Shown one piece after another: positions 34,987 to 43,551 of a stretch of 52,072 bases of DNA (position 1 is its first letter; every line of letters starts with the position of its first letter). The notes below the pieces were generated by a model, which did not search any database, was not told the origin of the DNA, and saw only the letters and a list, made by a program, of their open reading frames with translations. The position numbers were made by a program, and so were the translations under genes. The stretch comes from JAKRSD01 sp964473995 (GTDB taxonomy: Bacteria; Bacteroidota; Bacteroidia; CAIKAF01), in assembly GCA_964473995.1 (NCBI GenBank), contig CAYYRB010000011.1, positions 1-52,072 of the forward strand, in the 5' to 3' direction.

Positions 34987-35418
34987 ATGAAAGGAAAAAT
35001 ATTGATTCTGTGCACGGGAAACAGTTGCAGAAGCCAGATGGCCCACGGCTTTTTAAAGACTTTTTCCCCTGATTGGCTGATTGCCTCCGCAGGTACGGAA
35101 GCCTCTGGAATTCTGAACCCAAAAGCCGTTGACGTGATGAATGAAGCGGGCATTGATATCAGTCATCATACTTCGGATTCGGTTGAAAAATACCTGCACG
35201 AAGAATGGGATTATGTAATTACCGTATGCGGGGGAGCCAATGAAAACTGCCCCGCCTTTAGCGGAAAAGTAAAAAACCGGCTGCATTTGGGATTTGAAGA
35301 TCCTTCTCATGCCCAAGGCAGCGAAGAATTTATTTATTCGGAATTCAGAAGAATCCGCGACCTCATTCAGGAAGAATTCACCCGCTTTTACAACCACCAT
35401 TTATCCATGAACGCCTAA
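34987..35418 (+). CDS. arsC: Arsenate reductase, thioredoxin-coupled (LMW-PTP type)
   Basis: 143 residues. Reduces arsenate to arsenite. Seen: the P-loop CTGNSCRS with nucleophile Cys9, and the redox pair Cys81 and Cys88 in VCGGANENC, the arrangement of the Staphylococcus aureus pI258 enzyme. The acid-base Asp is in FEDPSHAQG. Stop-start junction with arsR has no spacer, and acr3 follows after two bases. It is not a plain tyrosine phosphatase because both extra cysteines are present. Confidence 0.95.
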   Translation: MKGKILILCTGNSCRSQMAHGFLKTFSPDWLIASAGTEASGILNPKAVDVMNEAGIDISHHTSDSVEKYLHEEWDYVITVCGGANENCPAFSGKVKNRLHLGFEDPSHAQGSEEFIYSEFRRIRDLIQEEFTRFYNHHLSMNA

Positions 35419-35420
35419 CC

Positions 35421-36494
35421 ATGAATACGCCTAAAAAACAGATCGCTTTTTTCGAAAAGTACTTATCGCTCTGGGTAGCTTTATGCATAGCCGCCGGAAT
35501 TGCCATCGGACATTTTGCACCCGGATTTTCTGAAACCCTGAGCAGCTGGGAAATGGCCAAAATTAATCTGCCGGTGGCACTTTTAATTTGGCTGATGATT
35601 TACCCCATGATGCTTCAGATTGATTTTTCAAGCATCAAAAACGTAGGAAAAAATCCGCGCGGTTTGATTCTTACCGTAGTCGTCAATTGGCTTATCAAGC
35701 CTTTTACCATGGCCTTTTTCGCCTGGATTTTCTTTGCGCATCTATACAAGGCCTACATCACCCCCGATTTAGTGGGAGAATACATGGCGGGAGCCATCCT
35801 GTTGGGCGCGGCTCCCTGTACGGCGATGGTTTTTGTATGGTCTTATCTCACGGATGGAGACGCCAATTATACCTTGGTTCAGGTCTCGGTAAACGACCTT
35901 ATTCTGCTCGTTGCATTTGTGCCGCTGGTCGGTTTACTATTGGGAATATCGGAAATTCAAATTCCATATGATACCCTGCTGGGCAGTGTGCTCATTTTTG
36001 TGGTCGTGCCTCTTGCTGCAGGCATCGTCACCCACCGAATGTTAACGCGCTTAAAAGGTAAATTGTGGTTTGAAACTTATTTTCTTCCAAAACTGAAACC
36101 GATATCCGTAACAGCCCTTTTACTGACGTTGATTTTACTTTTTGCCTTTCAGGGAAATAACCTGCTGAAAAAGCCCATCATCATCCTTTTGGTTGCCATT
36201 CCGCTTATTCTCCAAACCTATTTCATCTTTTTCATCACCTGGTTTTTTGGCAAAAAATTAAACCTCACTTATTCGGTAAATGCGCCGGCTGCCCTGATAG
36301 GTGCAAGCAATTTTTTTGAATTGGCCGTAGCTGTTGCCATTTCACTTTTCGGGTTGAACTCGCCCGCGGCTTTGGTAACTGTGGTAGGTGTATTGGTTGA
36401 AGTGCCTGTAATGCTTTCCCTGGTAAATTGGAGCAACCGTAACCGGTACAAACAATCAGATGCCCAAAATGCGGGCCATGGCAATTCCCAATAA
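35421..36494 (+). CDS. acr3: Arsenite efflux transporter, ACR3 family
   Basis: 357-residue inner-membrane carrier with about ten membrane segments. Seen: the conserved cysteine in LLGAAPCTAMVFVWS (Cys133), followed by VSVNDLILLVAFVP, and the conserved acidic residue in GASNFFELAVAVAI. It expels the arsenite made by ArsC. The last 39 bp overlap, tail to tail, the end of the reverse-strand DUF819 gene. Confidence 0.95.
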   Translation: MNTPKKQIAFFEKYLSLWVALCIAAGIAIGHFAPGFSETLSSWEMAKINLPVALLIWLMIYPMMLQIDFSSIKNVGKNPRGLILTVVVNWLIKPFTMAFFAWIFFAHLYKAYITPDLVGEYMAGAILLGAAPCTAMVFVWSYLTDGDANYTLVQVSVNDLILLVAFVPLVGLLLGISEIQIPYDTLLGSVLIFVVVPLAAGIVTHRMLTRLKGKLWFETYFLPKLKPISVTALLLTLILLFAFQGNNLLKKPIIILLVAIPLILQTYFIFFITWFFGKKLNLTYSVNAPAALIGASNFFELAVAVAISLFGLNSPAALVTVVGVLVEVPVMLSLVNWSNRNRYKQSDAQNAGHGNSQ

Positions 36495-37577
36495 ATTGCC
36501 AATCACGTTGCCCAAAATACCCGCCGCCACTCCGGGAAACAGAATGGCGGAGTTGCCCAGTGAACGTGCAATCGCCGGCACAAACGGCGGACTCATGATT
36601 CCCGCGGCCGAGGTGATGATGACGGTATCCCGGTCCAGGCGAAACAAAACGGCACCGAGTAAGTGAATCCCCATGGATACAAGCAACACAAAAGCCATAA
36701 AGGCGCCGGTTTGCCAACTCTGCGCCTCCAATTGGCTGAAATCACTCAGCAATCCCATACCCGTGGCAAACACAAGAAGGAAATAATCGCCCGTGGCAAA
36801 CGAAGCGGACAAATTTTTCACCCGGGGAATGAATGAGGCGGCAACGGCCAGCAGCGTAATGACCGGGATGATAAAGGAGGCCTCGATCTTACGATAAAAA
36901 AGAAAACTGAGTCCCAAGGAAAAACCAAGAATCAAAGCGGCGACCGATAGCGAAGAAACAACACCCCGAAAAGTGACCTTTTGATTTGACAAATCCGCCG
37001 AATTTTCATCGGCATACGACAATTTTTTCTTCGGAAGAAACAGACCGTATAGAGGTCCCGCCAGAGTCATCGTAAACAACAGGTAGGAACCGCCCAATAC
37101 CACATCATACATATTCAGCAAACCGAACAATTCGGGAGGTGCATCAAGCGCCATACTTACCGCCGCCATATTGGCCGTGCCTCCCGTAAAAACACCCGTG
37201 AGCATGCCTGCCATCAAATGGGCATGGTCCACGTAATTACGAAAAAGAAAATAACCCAGCGCAGAGGCAGAACATACCGAAAAAATCACGAGCAAAAACG
37301 AAAGACCGGTTTCACCCGCCAATCCGATCCAAGCCTTAAAATCGCAGGAAAGCAAAAGTAAAATAATGGCAAGAGGAACAACGGCCTGGGTGACTTCACG
37401 GGTAAAATCGGGCAATACGAAAGGAGCCTGCAGATTAACCGCGAGCATACCGGCCAGGTAACAAACCACCACGGGACCCAAAACCTTAACTATTCGAAAA
37501 CGGACACAAAGCCATTTGGACAGCATGGGCAATGTGCCTAAAAAAACCAAAAGCAGAAAAGAAAAAACCAAAACCAT
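36456..37577 (-). CDS. DUF819 family membrane protein
   Basis: 373 residues with about ten to twelve hydrophobic segments in two halves. Seen: the family-type stretches VPLAIILLLLSCDFKAW, MLTGVFTGGTANMAAVSMAL and the C-terminal TSAAGIMSPPFVPAIARSLG. DUF819 proteins are thought to be transporters, but no substrate is established. The gene is single, divergent from the second TonB-dependent receptor and convergent with acr3, whose 3' end it overlaps by 39 bp. Nothing ties it to arsenic export. Confidence 0.85.
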   Translation of the reverse strand: MVLVFSFLLLVFLGTLPMLSKWLCVRFRIVKVLGPVVVCYLAGMLAVNLQAPFVLPDFTREVTQAVVPLAIILLLLSCDFKAWIGLAGETGLSFLLVIFSVCSASALGYFLFRNYVDHAHLMAGMLTGVFTGGTANMAAVSMALDAPPELFGLLNMYDVVLGGSYLLFTMTLAGPLYGLFLPKKKLSYADENSADLSNQKVTFRGVVSSLSVAALILGFSLGLSFLFYRKIEASFIIPVITLLAVAASFIPRVKNLSASFATGDYFLLVFATGMGLLSDFSQLEAQSWQTGAFMAFVLLVSMGIHLLGAVLFRLDRDTVIITSAAGIMSPPFVPAIARSLGNSAILFPGVAAGILGNVIGNLLGIAMARILGI

Positions 37578-37651
37578 AAATGCATAAACAATAAACCAAA
37601 TAAAATCAATCGAAATTCAAAATCAAAAAATGGATAACAAAAAAATAATTC

Positions 37652-37683
37652 GGTATATCATATCCATAATTTTTAGATATACC
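37652..37683. promoter_or_regulatory. Inverted repeat upstream of the second TonB-dependent receptor
   Basis: GGTATATC (37652-37659) and GATATACC (37676-37683) form a perfect 8-bp inverted repeat with 16 bases between the arms and 24 bases centre to centre. It ends eight bases before the -7 box at 37692-37699 and thus covers the -33 region, where a repressor or activator dimer would act. Confidence 0.55.
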
Positions 37684-37691
37684 TAAATATT

Positions 37692-37699
37692 TATTTTTG
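37692..37699 (+). promoter_or_regulatory. -7 box TATTTTTG for the second receptor gene
   Basis: Exact match to TAnnTTTG, 16 bases before the ATG. Confidence 0.55.
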
Positions 37700-37715
37700 C
37701 CAAACAAACATTTTT

Positions 37716-39803
37716 ATGTGTGAATTAAAAAAATATCTATTTCTAATTTTTTGCCTTATTTGCCTAAAGGCGTCAGGGCAGCAAATAAGGATCGGACGGT
37801 TACATGATGAAAAAAATAATCCGATTTCAGGAGCCCACATTTCAGTTAACGAAACAAGTTGGCAGACCACTTCAAATCAGTTGGGNNNNNNNNNNNNNNN
37901 NNNNNNNNNNNNNNNNNNNNNNNNNNNNNNNNNNNNNNNNNNNNNNNNNNNNNNNNNNNNNNNNNNNNNNNNNNNNNNNNNNNNNTCAAAAGGAAGCCGG
38001 CAACCCTTGTGGGGGGCGGGAGGAGGAATAAGCGGAACCGTGAATCTGATTTCAAAAAATGCTCAATGCGACCGAAATGAATTTTCATTCCGCGGAGGAG
38101 TTTTTCCTTCCGGAAAAACAGACTGGATCGGTTCAGCATTGGTATCAAGAACCTCCAAAAACGGAAACAGAGGTTTCCTTTTTGCCTACACTGGGCGATA
38201 CCGCAGTGCATTAGACATGAACAAAGACGGCCTGTCAGACATACCAAGGCTACACAACCAGACCTTGATCAGCGAATGGTATGGTTCCAACCCAAAAGGA
38301 AGTAATTTCCGCATCAGGTCCTACTACCTTTTTGAGCAGCGGAGAGGCGGAAATCTATTTCAAATGCCCTTTCACCTGACCGATATTACGGAGGCTCTCT
38401 CCCACCACAGTATCGGAGTCGACTTAAATTATTCAATAAAACAGACCTCCTTTTACTTGAGTCTATTCACCACCTTTCGAAACAGCTACTACGGATCGGG
38501 AGGAAATGCCGCTTACCAATACCTGAACGAGAACGATGTATGGGAAAACGGGCCGTTGACCGCTGCAGACTCCACAGCCATGAACAACTATCAAAGAGCA
38601 CTTAAATCGTACGGAAAGTCAGTGGAGATTCCTTTTGTTTTTGGATATGCAGCCAAAAACCGACCGAACGAAAAAATCAGTCTGGAATGGGGAGCTGAAA
38701 TTCTGGGAAACATCCTAAAAGACCAAATGCCTTTTTACGGACGAAGCCTGAACGAGAACATCCTATCATCAGGCCTTTATTCACGCGTGCTTTTGAAACC
38801 TTTAAACAACCTGGTGCTAACCGCGGGATTCCGGGGTGATCTGCATTACCTGCAATCAACCATGGTTACCGGCCATTCTCCTCTTAAACAACGACGCTTT
38901 TTTTTCACCCCGTTGCCAAGAGTAAATCTGCTCTTTGAGCCGATAAAGGGACTCACTTTCGACGTGGGCTACTCCAGAGGGTACAGGCTCCCGAGGATCG
39001 GAGACGAAGAACTACACATCAGCCTCGTAGGCGGCGATGTTTTGCTCGTGGTACAGCAGCCCGGTTTAAAGCCGGAATCTTCTGATGCGGCAGACTTTGA
39101 AATCACGGGTAACATGAGCCCAAAAAACGGGAATATCCGCCTGAAGGCCGAAGTATTCTTAAACAGGCTGAGTCGAATGTTTTTATTGGGCGGACAATTT
39201 GAAAATGAAGGATTCTCCATCATTGAAAAAAGAAACGCCGGCAATGCGCTTATTTGGGGTTTAGGTTTCTCCTGTGACCTAAAATGGAAAACTTTTTTCA
39301 AGCTGGAAATGGGTATAACCCGGCAATGGGGTTCATTTCAAACTCCGCAGATTATTTGGGAAAATGATGCTCAGGGATTAATCGTTCAACCCCATCTGAA
39401 AAGCACACAAACCCATCAGATTCTCCGAAATCCGAGCTGGTATGGATTCGGCGTATTGGCATTTACACCCGGGAAATGGAACATTTCTGTTTCAGGTGTT
39501 TTTACCGGAAGCATGTGGATACCCTACGTTTCAGGACCATTGCTTTTCCCTGAAACTTCATCGCAGGCACTTGGCGAATACACGGAATTACGACGGACTC
39601 CCGGATTTTCTGAACTAGGCTTACGAATAAGCCGAAACTTTCCTATTTTCAAAAAAATGGTACTTTTTCCTGAATTGGGTGTGAGCAACCTGCTCAATGC
39701 ATTTCAGAAAGATTTGGGAACGGGAGTTCTCAGAGATCCCGGTTACCAGTACGGACCACTGAGGCCGCGATTTATTTACGCCGGCATGAGGATTGCGCTA
39801 TAA
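37716..39803 (+). CDS. TonB-dependent receptor, interrupted by an assembly gap
   Basis: Outer membrane receptor. The left piece (56 codons) has a signal peptide (MCELKKYLFLIFCLICLKASG) and the start of a carboxypeptidase-like domain (RIGRLHDEKNNPISGAHISV). The right piece begins at the end of the plug (PLWGAGGGISGTVNLISKN) and continues through the whole beta-barrel to GMRIAL. The gap replaces the rest of the first domain and nearly all of the plug, so the true gene is longer. The frame is the same on both sides of the 100 N, consistent with any gap length of 3n+1. The missing part should be roughly 130-150 residues, judged from the intact receptor at 28470. Substrate unknown; an inverted repeat lies upstream. 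Confidence 0.88.
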   Translation: MCELKKYLFLIFCLICLKASGQQIRIGRLHDEKNNPISGAHISVNETSWQTTSNQLXXXXXXXXXXXXXXXXXXXXXXXXXXXXXXXXXXSKGSRQPLWGAGGGISGTVNLISKNAQCDRNEFSFRGGVFPSGKTDWIGSALVSRTSKNGNRGFLFAYTGRYRSALDMNKDGLSDIPRLHNQTLISEWYGSNPKGSNFRIRSYYLFEQRRGGNLFQMPFHLTDITEALSHHSIGVDLNYSIKQTSFYLSLFTTFRNSYYGSGGNAAYQYLNENDVWENGPLTAADSTAMNNYQRALKSYGKSVEIPFVFGYAAKNRPNEKISLEWGAEILGNILKDQMPFYGRSLNENILSSGLYSRVLLKPLNNLVLTAGFRGDLHYLQSTMVTGHSPLKQRRFFFTPLPRVNLLFEPIKGLTFDVGYSRGYRLPRIGDEELHISLVGGDVLLVVQQPGLKPESSDAADFEITGNMSPKNGNIRLKAEVFLNRLSRMFLLGGQFENEGFSIIEKRNAGNALIWGLGFSCDLKWKTFFKLEMGITRQWGSFQTPQIIWENDAQGLIVQPHLKSTQTHQILRNPSWYGFGVLAFTPGKWNISVSGVFTGSMWIPYVSGPLLFPETSSQALGEYTELRRTPGFSELGLRISRNFPIFKKMVLFPELGVSNLLNAFQKDLGTGVLRDPGYQYGPLRPRFIYAGMRIAL
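37886..37985. other. Assembly gap of 100 N inside the receptor gene
   Basis: Exactly 100 N, the usual placeholder for a join of unknown size. Confidence 0.98.
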
Positions 39804-39823
39804 TACACCAATCCCTATTTTTG
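39793..39823 (+). promoter_or_regulatory. Promoter of the tsaE operon, adjoining the start codon
   Basis: TTG at 39793-39795, a 20-base spacer and TATTTTTG at 39816-39823, an exact match to TAnnTTTG. Only four bases (CACC) separate the box from the tsaE ATG, so the mRNA is probably leaderless. Confidence 0.55.
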
Positions 39824-39827
39824 CACC

Positions 39828-40241
39828 ATGAAATTCATCAGCCGCTCACCGGAAGATTTAGACTTGCCCGCAAATGAGTTGGCTGAACGGCTGACAAATC
39901 AATCCATCGTAATTTTCCAAGGCAACATGGGTGTGGGAAAAACCACCTTGATAAAAGCAATATGTAAAGCCTTGGGCGTGGAGGATGAAGTTTCCAGCCC
40001 CACATTTTCTCTGGTTCAGGAATACAGCGCTCCGGGAAAAAAACCGATTTATCATTTCGATTTTTATCGGATACAAGATGAACTGGAGGTACTGGACATA
40101 GGCATCTTTGAGTACTTGGATTCAGGCATATGCCTGATGGAATGGCCCGAAAAAATCCCGGGCATTCTATCGCAAGAAAACTACATTACGGTGCGCATAG
40201 ATTATGCAGAAGGCCAAAGAATCATTACCTTTGATTGTTGA
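39828..40241 (+). CDS. tsaE: tRNA threonylcarbamoyladenosine biosynthesis ATPase
   Basis: 137-residue P-loop ATPase that works with TsaB and TsaD to make t6A37 in tRNA. Seen: Walker A GNMGVGKTT (32-40, Lys38), SSPTFSLVQEY and HFDFYRI, all family hallmarks, and LMEWPEKIPG near the end. It opens a run of same-strand genes; ald follows after 21 bp. Confidence 0.95.
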   Translation: MKFISRSPEDLDLPANELAERLTNQSIVIFQGNMGVGKTTLIKAICKALGVEDEVSSPTFSLVQEYSAPGKKPIYHFDFYRIQDELEVLDIGIFEYLDSGICLMEWPEKIPGILSQENYITVRIDYAEGQRIITFDC

Positions 40242-40262
40242 CCCTGCATGTTTTAGAAAATC

Positions 40263-41471
40263 ATGAATATCTCATCGGAAACACTGAAAGGCCTGCACAT
40301 GCTTCCGCAGGAAGAAATGTTGGAGGTTGCCAAGCGCCATCAATCCCTTAGCATCGGCATACCCAAAGAGAGCAGCTTCAAGGAAAACCGCATCGGCCTG
40401 GTTCCGGATACGGTAGCTTACCTAAGGGCCTTGGGGCACCAAATTCTGATCGAAACAGATGCCGGATCAAATGCCTTTTTTCAGGATAAAGATTACAGCG
40501 AAGCCGGTGCCGAAATTGCCCTGAGCCGCGAACAGGTATACAAATCCGACATCATCCTGAAAATTTCTCCGCCCACCGAAGAAGAAATCGAACTGTGCAG
40601 ACCCGGACAAACCCTCATTTCTGCCATCCAGCTCACCAACCGATATGAGCCCATCATACGCCGGTTGATGCAGAAACGCATCAACGCGGTTGCTTTTAAT
40701 TACATCCGCGACGACGAAAACGTATATCCCGTAGTGCGCAGCATGAGCGAAATTGCGGGCAGTACCTGTATTCTCATTGCGGGCGAATACCTGAGCTCGG
40801 TAAACAAAGGCAAAGGCTTGGTGATTGGCGGTGTTTCCGGCGTACCCCCTACCGAGGTGGTCATCATCGGGGCGGGCACGGTAGGTGAATTCGCCGCACG
40901 GGCCGCTTTGGGTCTGGGTGCCGGCGTAAAAGTATTTGATGACAACATTCACCGTCTGCGCCGTTTTCAGGTGGATATAGGCCGAAGGGTTCACACCTCG
41001 CTCATCAATCCGCATCACCTGAGTGCCGCCTTAAAAACCGCCGACGTGGTCATCGGATGCCTCCGGGCTCCCGAAGGCCGAACCCCTTGCGTAGTCAACG
41101 AACGTATGGTGAGCGAAATGAAATATGGATCGGTCATTATTGACGTAAGTATTGATCAGGGGGGAGTTTTTGAAACCAGCGAACCTACCGATCATGCACG
41201 CCCCGTTTTCAAAAAATACGGGGTAATTCATTACTGCGTTCCCAACATCGCTTCGCGGGTGGCCAATACCGCCTCGGTGGCCTTGAGCAACATCATGGGC
41301 CCCATACTGAAACGGATGGGCGATGAAGGCGGTCTGCAAAAAATGCTGGCCCGCGACAGGGGAATGCTTTCGGGCGTGTATACTTACAACGGGAACCTGA
41401 CCAATAAATTCTTTGCCGACATGTACGGACTTCCCTACACGGATTTATCGCTCATTATGGCCGCCATGTAA
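40263..41471 (+). CDS. ald: Alanine dehydrogenase
   Basis: 402 residues of the alanine dehydrogenase / NAD(P) transhydrogenase alpha family; interconverts alanine with pyruvate and ammonia using NAD. Seen: N-terminal IGIPKESSFKENRIGLVPD, the Rossmann motif VVIIGAGTVGEFAARAA, and the C-terminal CVPNIASRVANTASVALSN. It has a roughly 30-residue N-terminal extension over the usual length near 370. It sits between tsaE (21 bp) and the next gene (10 bp), the same order seen in other Bacteroidota. Confidence 0.9.
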   Translation: MNISSETLKGLHMLPQEEMLEVAKRHQSLSIGIPKESSFKENRIGLVPDTVAYLRALGHQILIETDAGSNAFFQDKDYSEAGAEIALSREQVYKSDIILKISPPTEEEIELCRPGQTLISAIQLTNRYEPIIRRLMQKRINAVAFNYIRDDENVYPVVRSMSEIAGSTCILIAGEYLSSVNKGKGLVIGGVSGVPPTEVVIIGAGTVGEFAARAALGLGAGVKVFDDNIHRLRRFQVDIGRRVHTSLINPHHLSAALKTADVVIGCLRAPEGRTPCVVNERMVSEMKYGSVIIDVSIDQGGVFETSEPTDHARPVFKKYGVIHYCVPNIASRVANTASVALSNIMGPILKRMGDEGGLQKMLARDRGMLSGVYTYNGNLTNKFFADMYGLPYTDLSLIMAAM

Positions 41472-41481
41472 TGCACCCCAC

Positions 41482-41892
41482 ATGAAAAATACATTTTTTA
41501 GACGGCTATTTTTGTTTGGAATCGGGTTTACCGTCAGCAGCATTTTCGTGTATTTTTTCATGTATGCCAACCGCGATTTACCGGCCTTCTGGCCTGCCGG
41601 AAAAGTGAAAGAAAAGATCCGGAAATCTGCCCGCACATCAGCGGCCGATTCCTGTTATTTCAGCTGTTTGGGATGGAGTGAAGAGGAATTAAAAAAAGCC
41701 ATAGACGGGGGAGAGGTATACTTCGGCAAGAGCAAACCGCGCACCAAACCCTGCCCCGAATACCTGATCGGTGTGCAGAACCCGGCTTTAGGTGCCGTGC
41801 GTGTAAACATCCGATCCTGCGACAGCACCTATACCCTGCTGGAGGTGTTTGACGATTCAGAAGAAAAAAAGACGAAATGTGCGTGTAAGTGA
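41482..41892 (+). CDS. Membrane-anchored small protein, DUF4258-like
   Basis: 136 residues from the ATG at 41482. An N-terminal membrane segment (LFLFGIGFTVSSIFVYFFMY) is followed by a soluble part with SCYFSCLGWSEEELKKAI, DGGEVYFGKSKPRTKPCPEY and a C-terminal Cys-x-Cys. The layout matches proteins labelled DUF4258 found beside ald in other Bacteroidota, but I place it in that family with limited certainty. Several cysteines could form disulfides if the soluble part is periplasmic. Function unknown. Confidence 0.7.
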   Translation: MKNTFFRRLFLFGIGFTVSSIFVYFFMYANRDLPAFWPAGKVKEKIRKSARTSAADSCYFSCLGWSEEELKKAIDGGEVYFGKSKPRTKPCPEYLIGVQNPALGAVRVNIRSCDSTYTLLEVFDDSEEKKTKCACK

Positions 41893-41947
41893 ACTATAGC
41901 GCTGCATAAAGATGGGGTATGTTGCCCAAATCAAAAAAACAACCAAC

Positions 41948-42622
41948 ATGAACAAACCGATTTTTCTGCTTATCCTTTTAGCATGTAGCACTACCTGCTT
42001 GGGACAGACAGCTCAAACCAACTACTTCAGCAGTGAATTATTGGATAAGGAAGTACCGGAAAAAAAAGCGAAATTTTCCCAGACCATTACGCAGCACGCA
42101 GACGGAACGACAACTACAGAAGTTAAAAACATCAAACAGAACGAAATTGTGCGCAGCGAAACATATAAAGGCAATGAACCTTATGGAATATGGAAGTTTC
42201 GCTATGGAAACGGCTTTAAAACCATAGACTACAACTTTCCTTTAGTTTATTCCAAAGAACCCTGCGAAAGTAACCTTCCTCCATCAGGGATAAACGACTA
42301 TTTTCAAAACGATGACAGCCTGGGTTACCGGGCACCGAAAATAGCCTCAGGTGATTTGACACTGTATCAATACGTAGGAAAAAACATGTTTTATCCGAGG
42401 CGTGCCATAGAAAATGGAATTCAGGGAACCGTAGTTTTAATACTGACGATTACGGCAGAAGGAACGGCAAATATTTTGGTAAGGCGCGGAGTTGACATCA
42501 ACTTGGACAAAGAGGCCGTGAGAGTTTTAAGGGAGCTGAAATTTAAATCTCCGGCGACACTGAACGGGCAACCCTTTGTTTTTACATGCGCAATCTTACC
42601 GGTAAAATTTAAATTGATGTAA
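41948..42622 (+). CDS. Exported protein with TonB C-terminal domain
   Basis: 224 residues from the ATG at 41948. Signal peptide (MNKPIFLLILLACSTTCLG), then a MORN-like stretch (RSETYKGNEPYGIWKFRYGN, 69-88) and a TonB-type C-terminal domain (about 135-224: FYPRRAIENGIQGTVVLILT, DKEAVRVLRELKFKSPA). It lacks the Pro-rich spacer of a classic TonB, and its N-terminus looks cleavable, with no uncleaved anchor. It is therefore a TonB-domain protein whose part in energising receptors is uncertain. It follows the preceding gene by 55 bp. Confidence 0.85.
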   Translation: MNKPIFLLILLACSTTCLGQTAQTNYFSSELLDKEVPEKKAKFSQTITQHADGTTTTEVKNIKQNEIVRSETYKGNEPYGIWKFRYGNGFKTIDYNFPLVYSKEPCESNLPPSGINDYFQNDDSLGYRAPKIASGDLTLYQYVGKNMFYPRRAIENGIQGTVVLILTITAEGTANILVRRGVDINLDKEAVRVLRELKFKSPATLNGQPFVFTCAILPVKFKLM

Positions 42623-42748
42623 CGGTTGTCGGGAGCATCGACCTTTTTAAAACAACTCTCCTGGAAGCCTTCAGGCTATGATGAGTTCCTTGTTAAGGAC
42701 AAGAATATAGGATTACAGTTAATCTACCAACGATGCTTTCCATTGAAT

Positions 42749-43534
42749 TTACTCTTTCATCAGCTTGCGGTAACGGATAATGAGCGCCTCGCAGATTAAG
42801 GCAAAAACCAGCGAGAAATACAGGTATTCCTTCTTGAGGAATTCCCAGTGGAAGCCCTCCAAAAACAAATATAGCCCGATCATCACGAGAAAGGCAAGCG
42901 CGATGATTTTTATGCCCGGATATTTATCGATAAAATCGCTCACCCACTTGGACGCAACCATCATAAAAATCATGGAAACCACCACCGCCGCAATCATGAT
43001 GCGCACATCATCCACCAAGCCCACGGCGGTAAGAATGGAATCAAAACTGAAAACAAGATCCACCAAAATGATTTGAAAAATAATGGAGGCCACGGCCGGA
43101 TAAATCTTTCTACCGTCGGCACCCGTAACATGCACCTCTGCCCGGGATAATTTTTTGTATAACTCCATCACGGTTTTTACCACCAGAAAAAGCCCCCCCA
43201 CAATCAGGATGAGATCTCGCCCGGAAACGGGATGACCCGATGGATTTACCCCGCAGGATGCATCTACGGATACATGAGATCCGGGCAAATGAAAAGGCAA
43301 TTCAAACAAAGGGCATCGCAAACTCACAATCCAACCGATAAGCATCAGCAACAACACGCGCATCCCCAATGCAAGTCCCAAACCGATAAAACGCGTAGAG
43401 GCCTGTTTCGATTTTTCTAATTTACCCGTAAGAATGGAAATGAAAATGATGTTGTCCACACCCAATACAATTTCCATCAACACCAAAGTGATAAAACTCA
43501 CCCAAACATCCGGATCGGAAAACAATTCCATCAT
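42749..43534 (-). CDS. TerC family integral membrane protein
   Basis: 261 residues with seven or more hydrophobic segments. Seen: the family block LMEIVLGVDNIIFISILTGK near the N-terminus, and DLVFSFDSILTAVGLV, both with the membrane-buried aspartates typical of TerC. Known: TerC was named for tellurite resistance, but many members handle metal ions such as manganese. A cysteine-bearing insert (SVDASCGVNPSGHPVSG) sits between early helices. It starts 17 bp after the OmpH-like gene stops and is probably in its operon. Confidence 0.9.
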   Translation of the reverse strand: MMELFSDPDVWVSFITLVLMEIVLGVDNIIFISILTGKLEKSKQASTRFIGLGLALGMRVLLLMLIGWIVSLRCPLFELPFHLPGSHVSVDASCGVNPSGHPVSGRDLILIVGGLFLVVKTVMELYKKLSRAEVHVTGADGRKIYPAVASIIFQIILVDLVFSFDSILTAVGLVDDVRIMIAAVVVSMIFMMVASKWVSDFIDKYPGIKIIALAFLVMIGLYLFLEGFHWEFLKKEYLYFSLVFALICEALIIRYRKLMKE

Positions 43535-43551
43535 ATGCTTACCGCCTGTAT

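Noticed and set aside
42623..42748. Small RNA or terminator between the TonB-domain gene and the TerC gene
   Set aside because: Only 4-5 bp hairpins are present, with no T run and no promoter box in a fitting place.
42749..43534. Tellurite resistance operon
   Set aside because: TerC-family proteins occur alone very widely; no terD, terZ or related genes are here.
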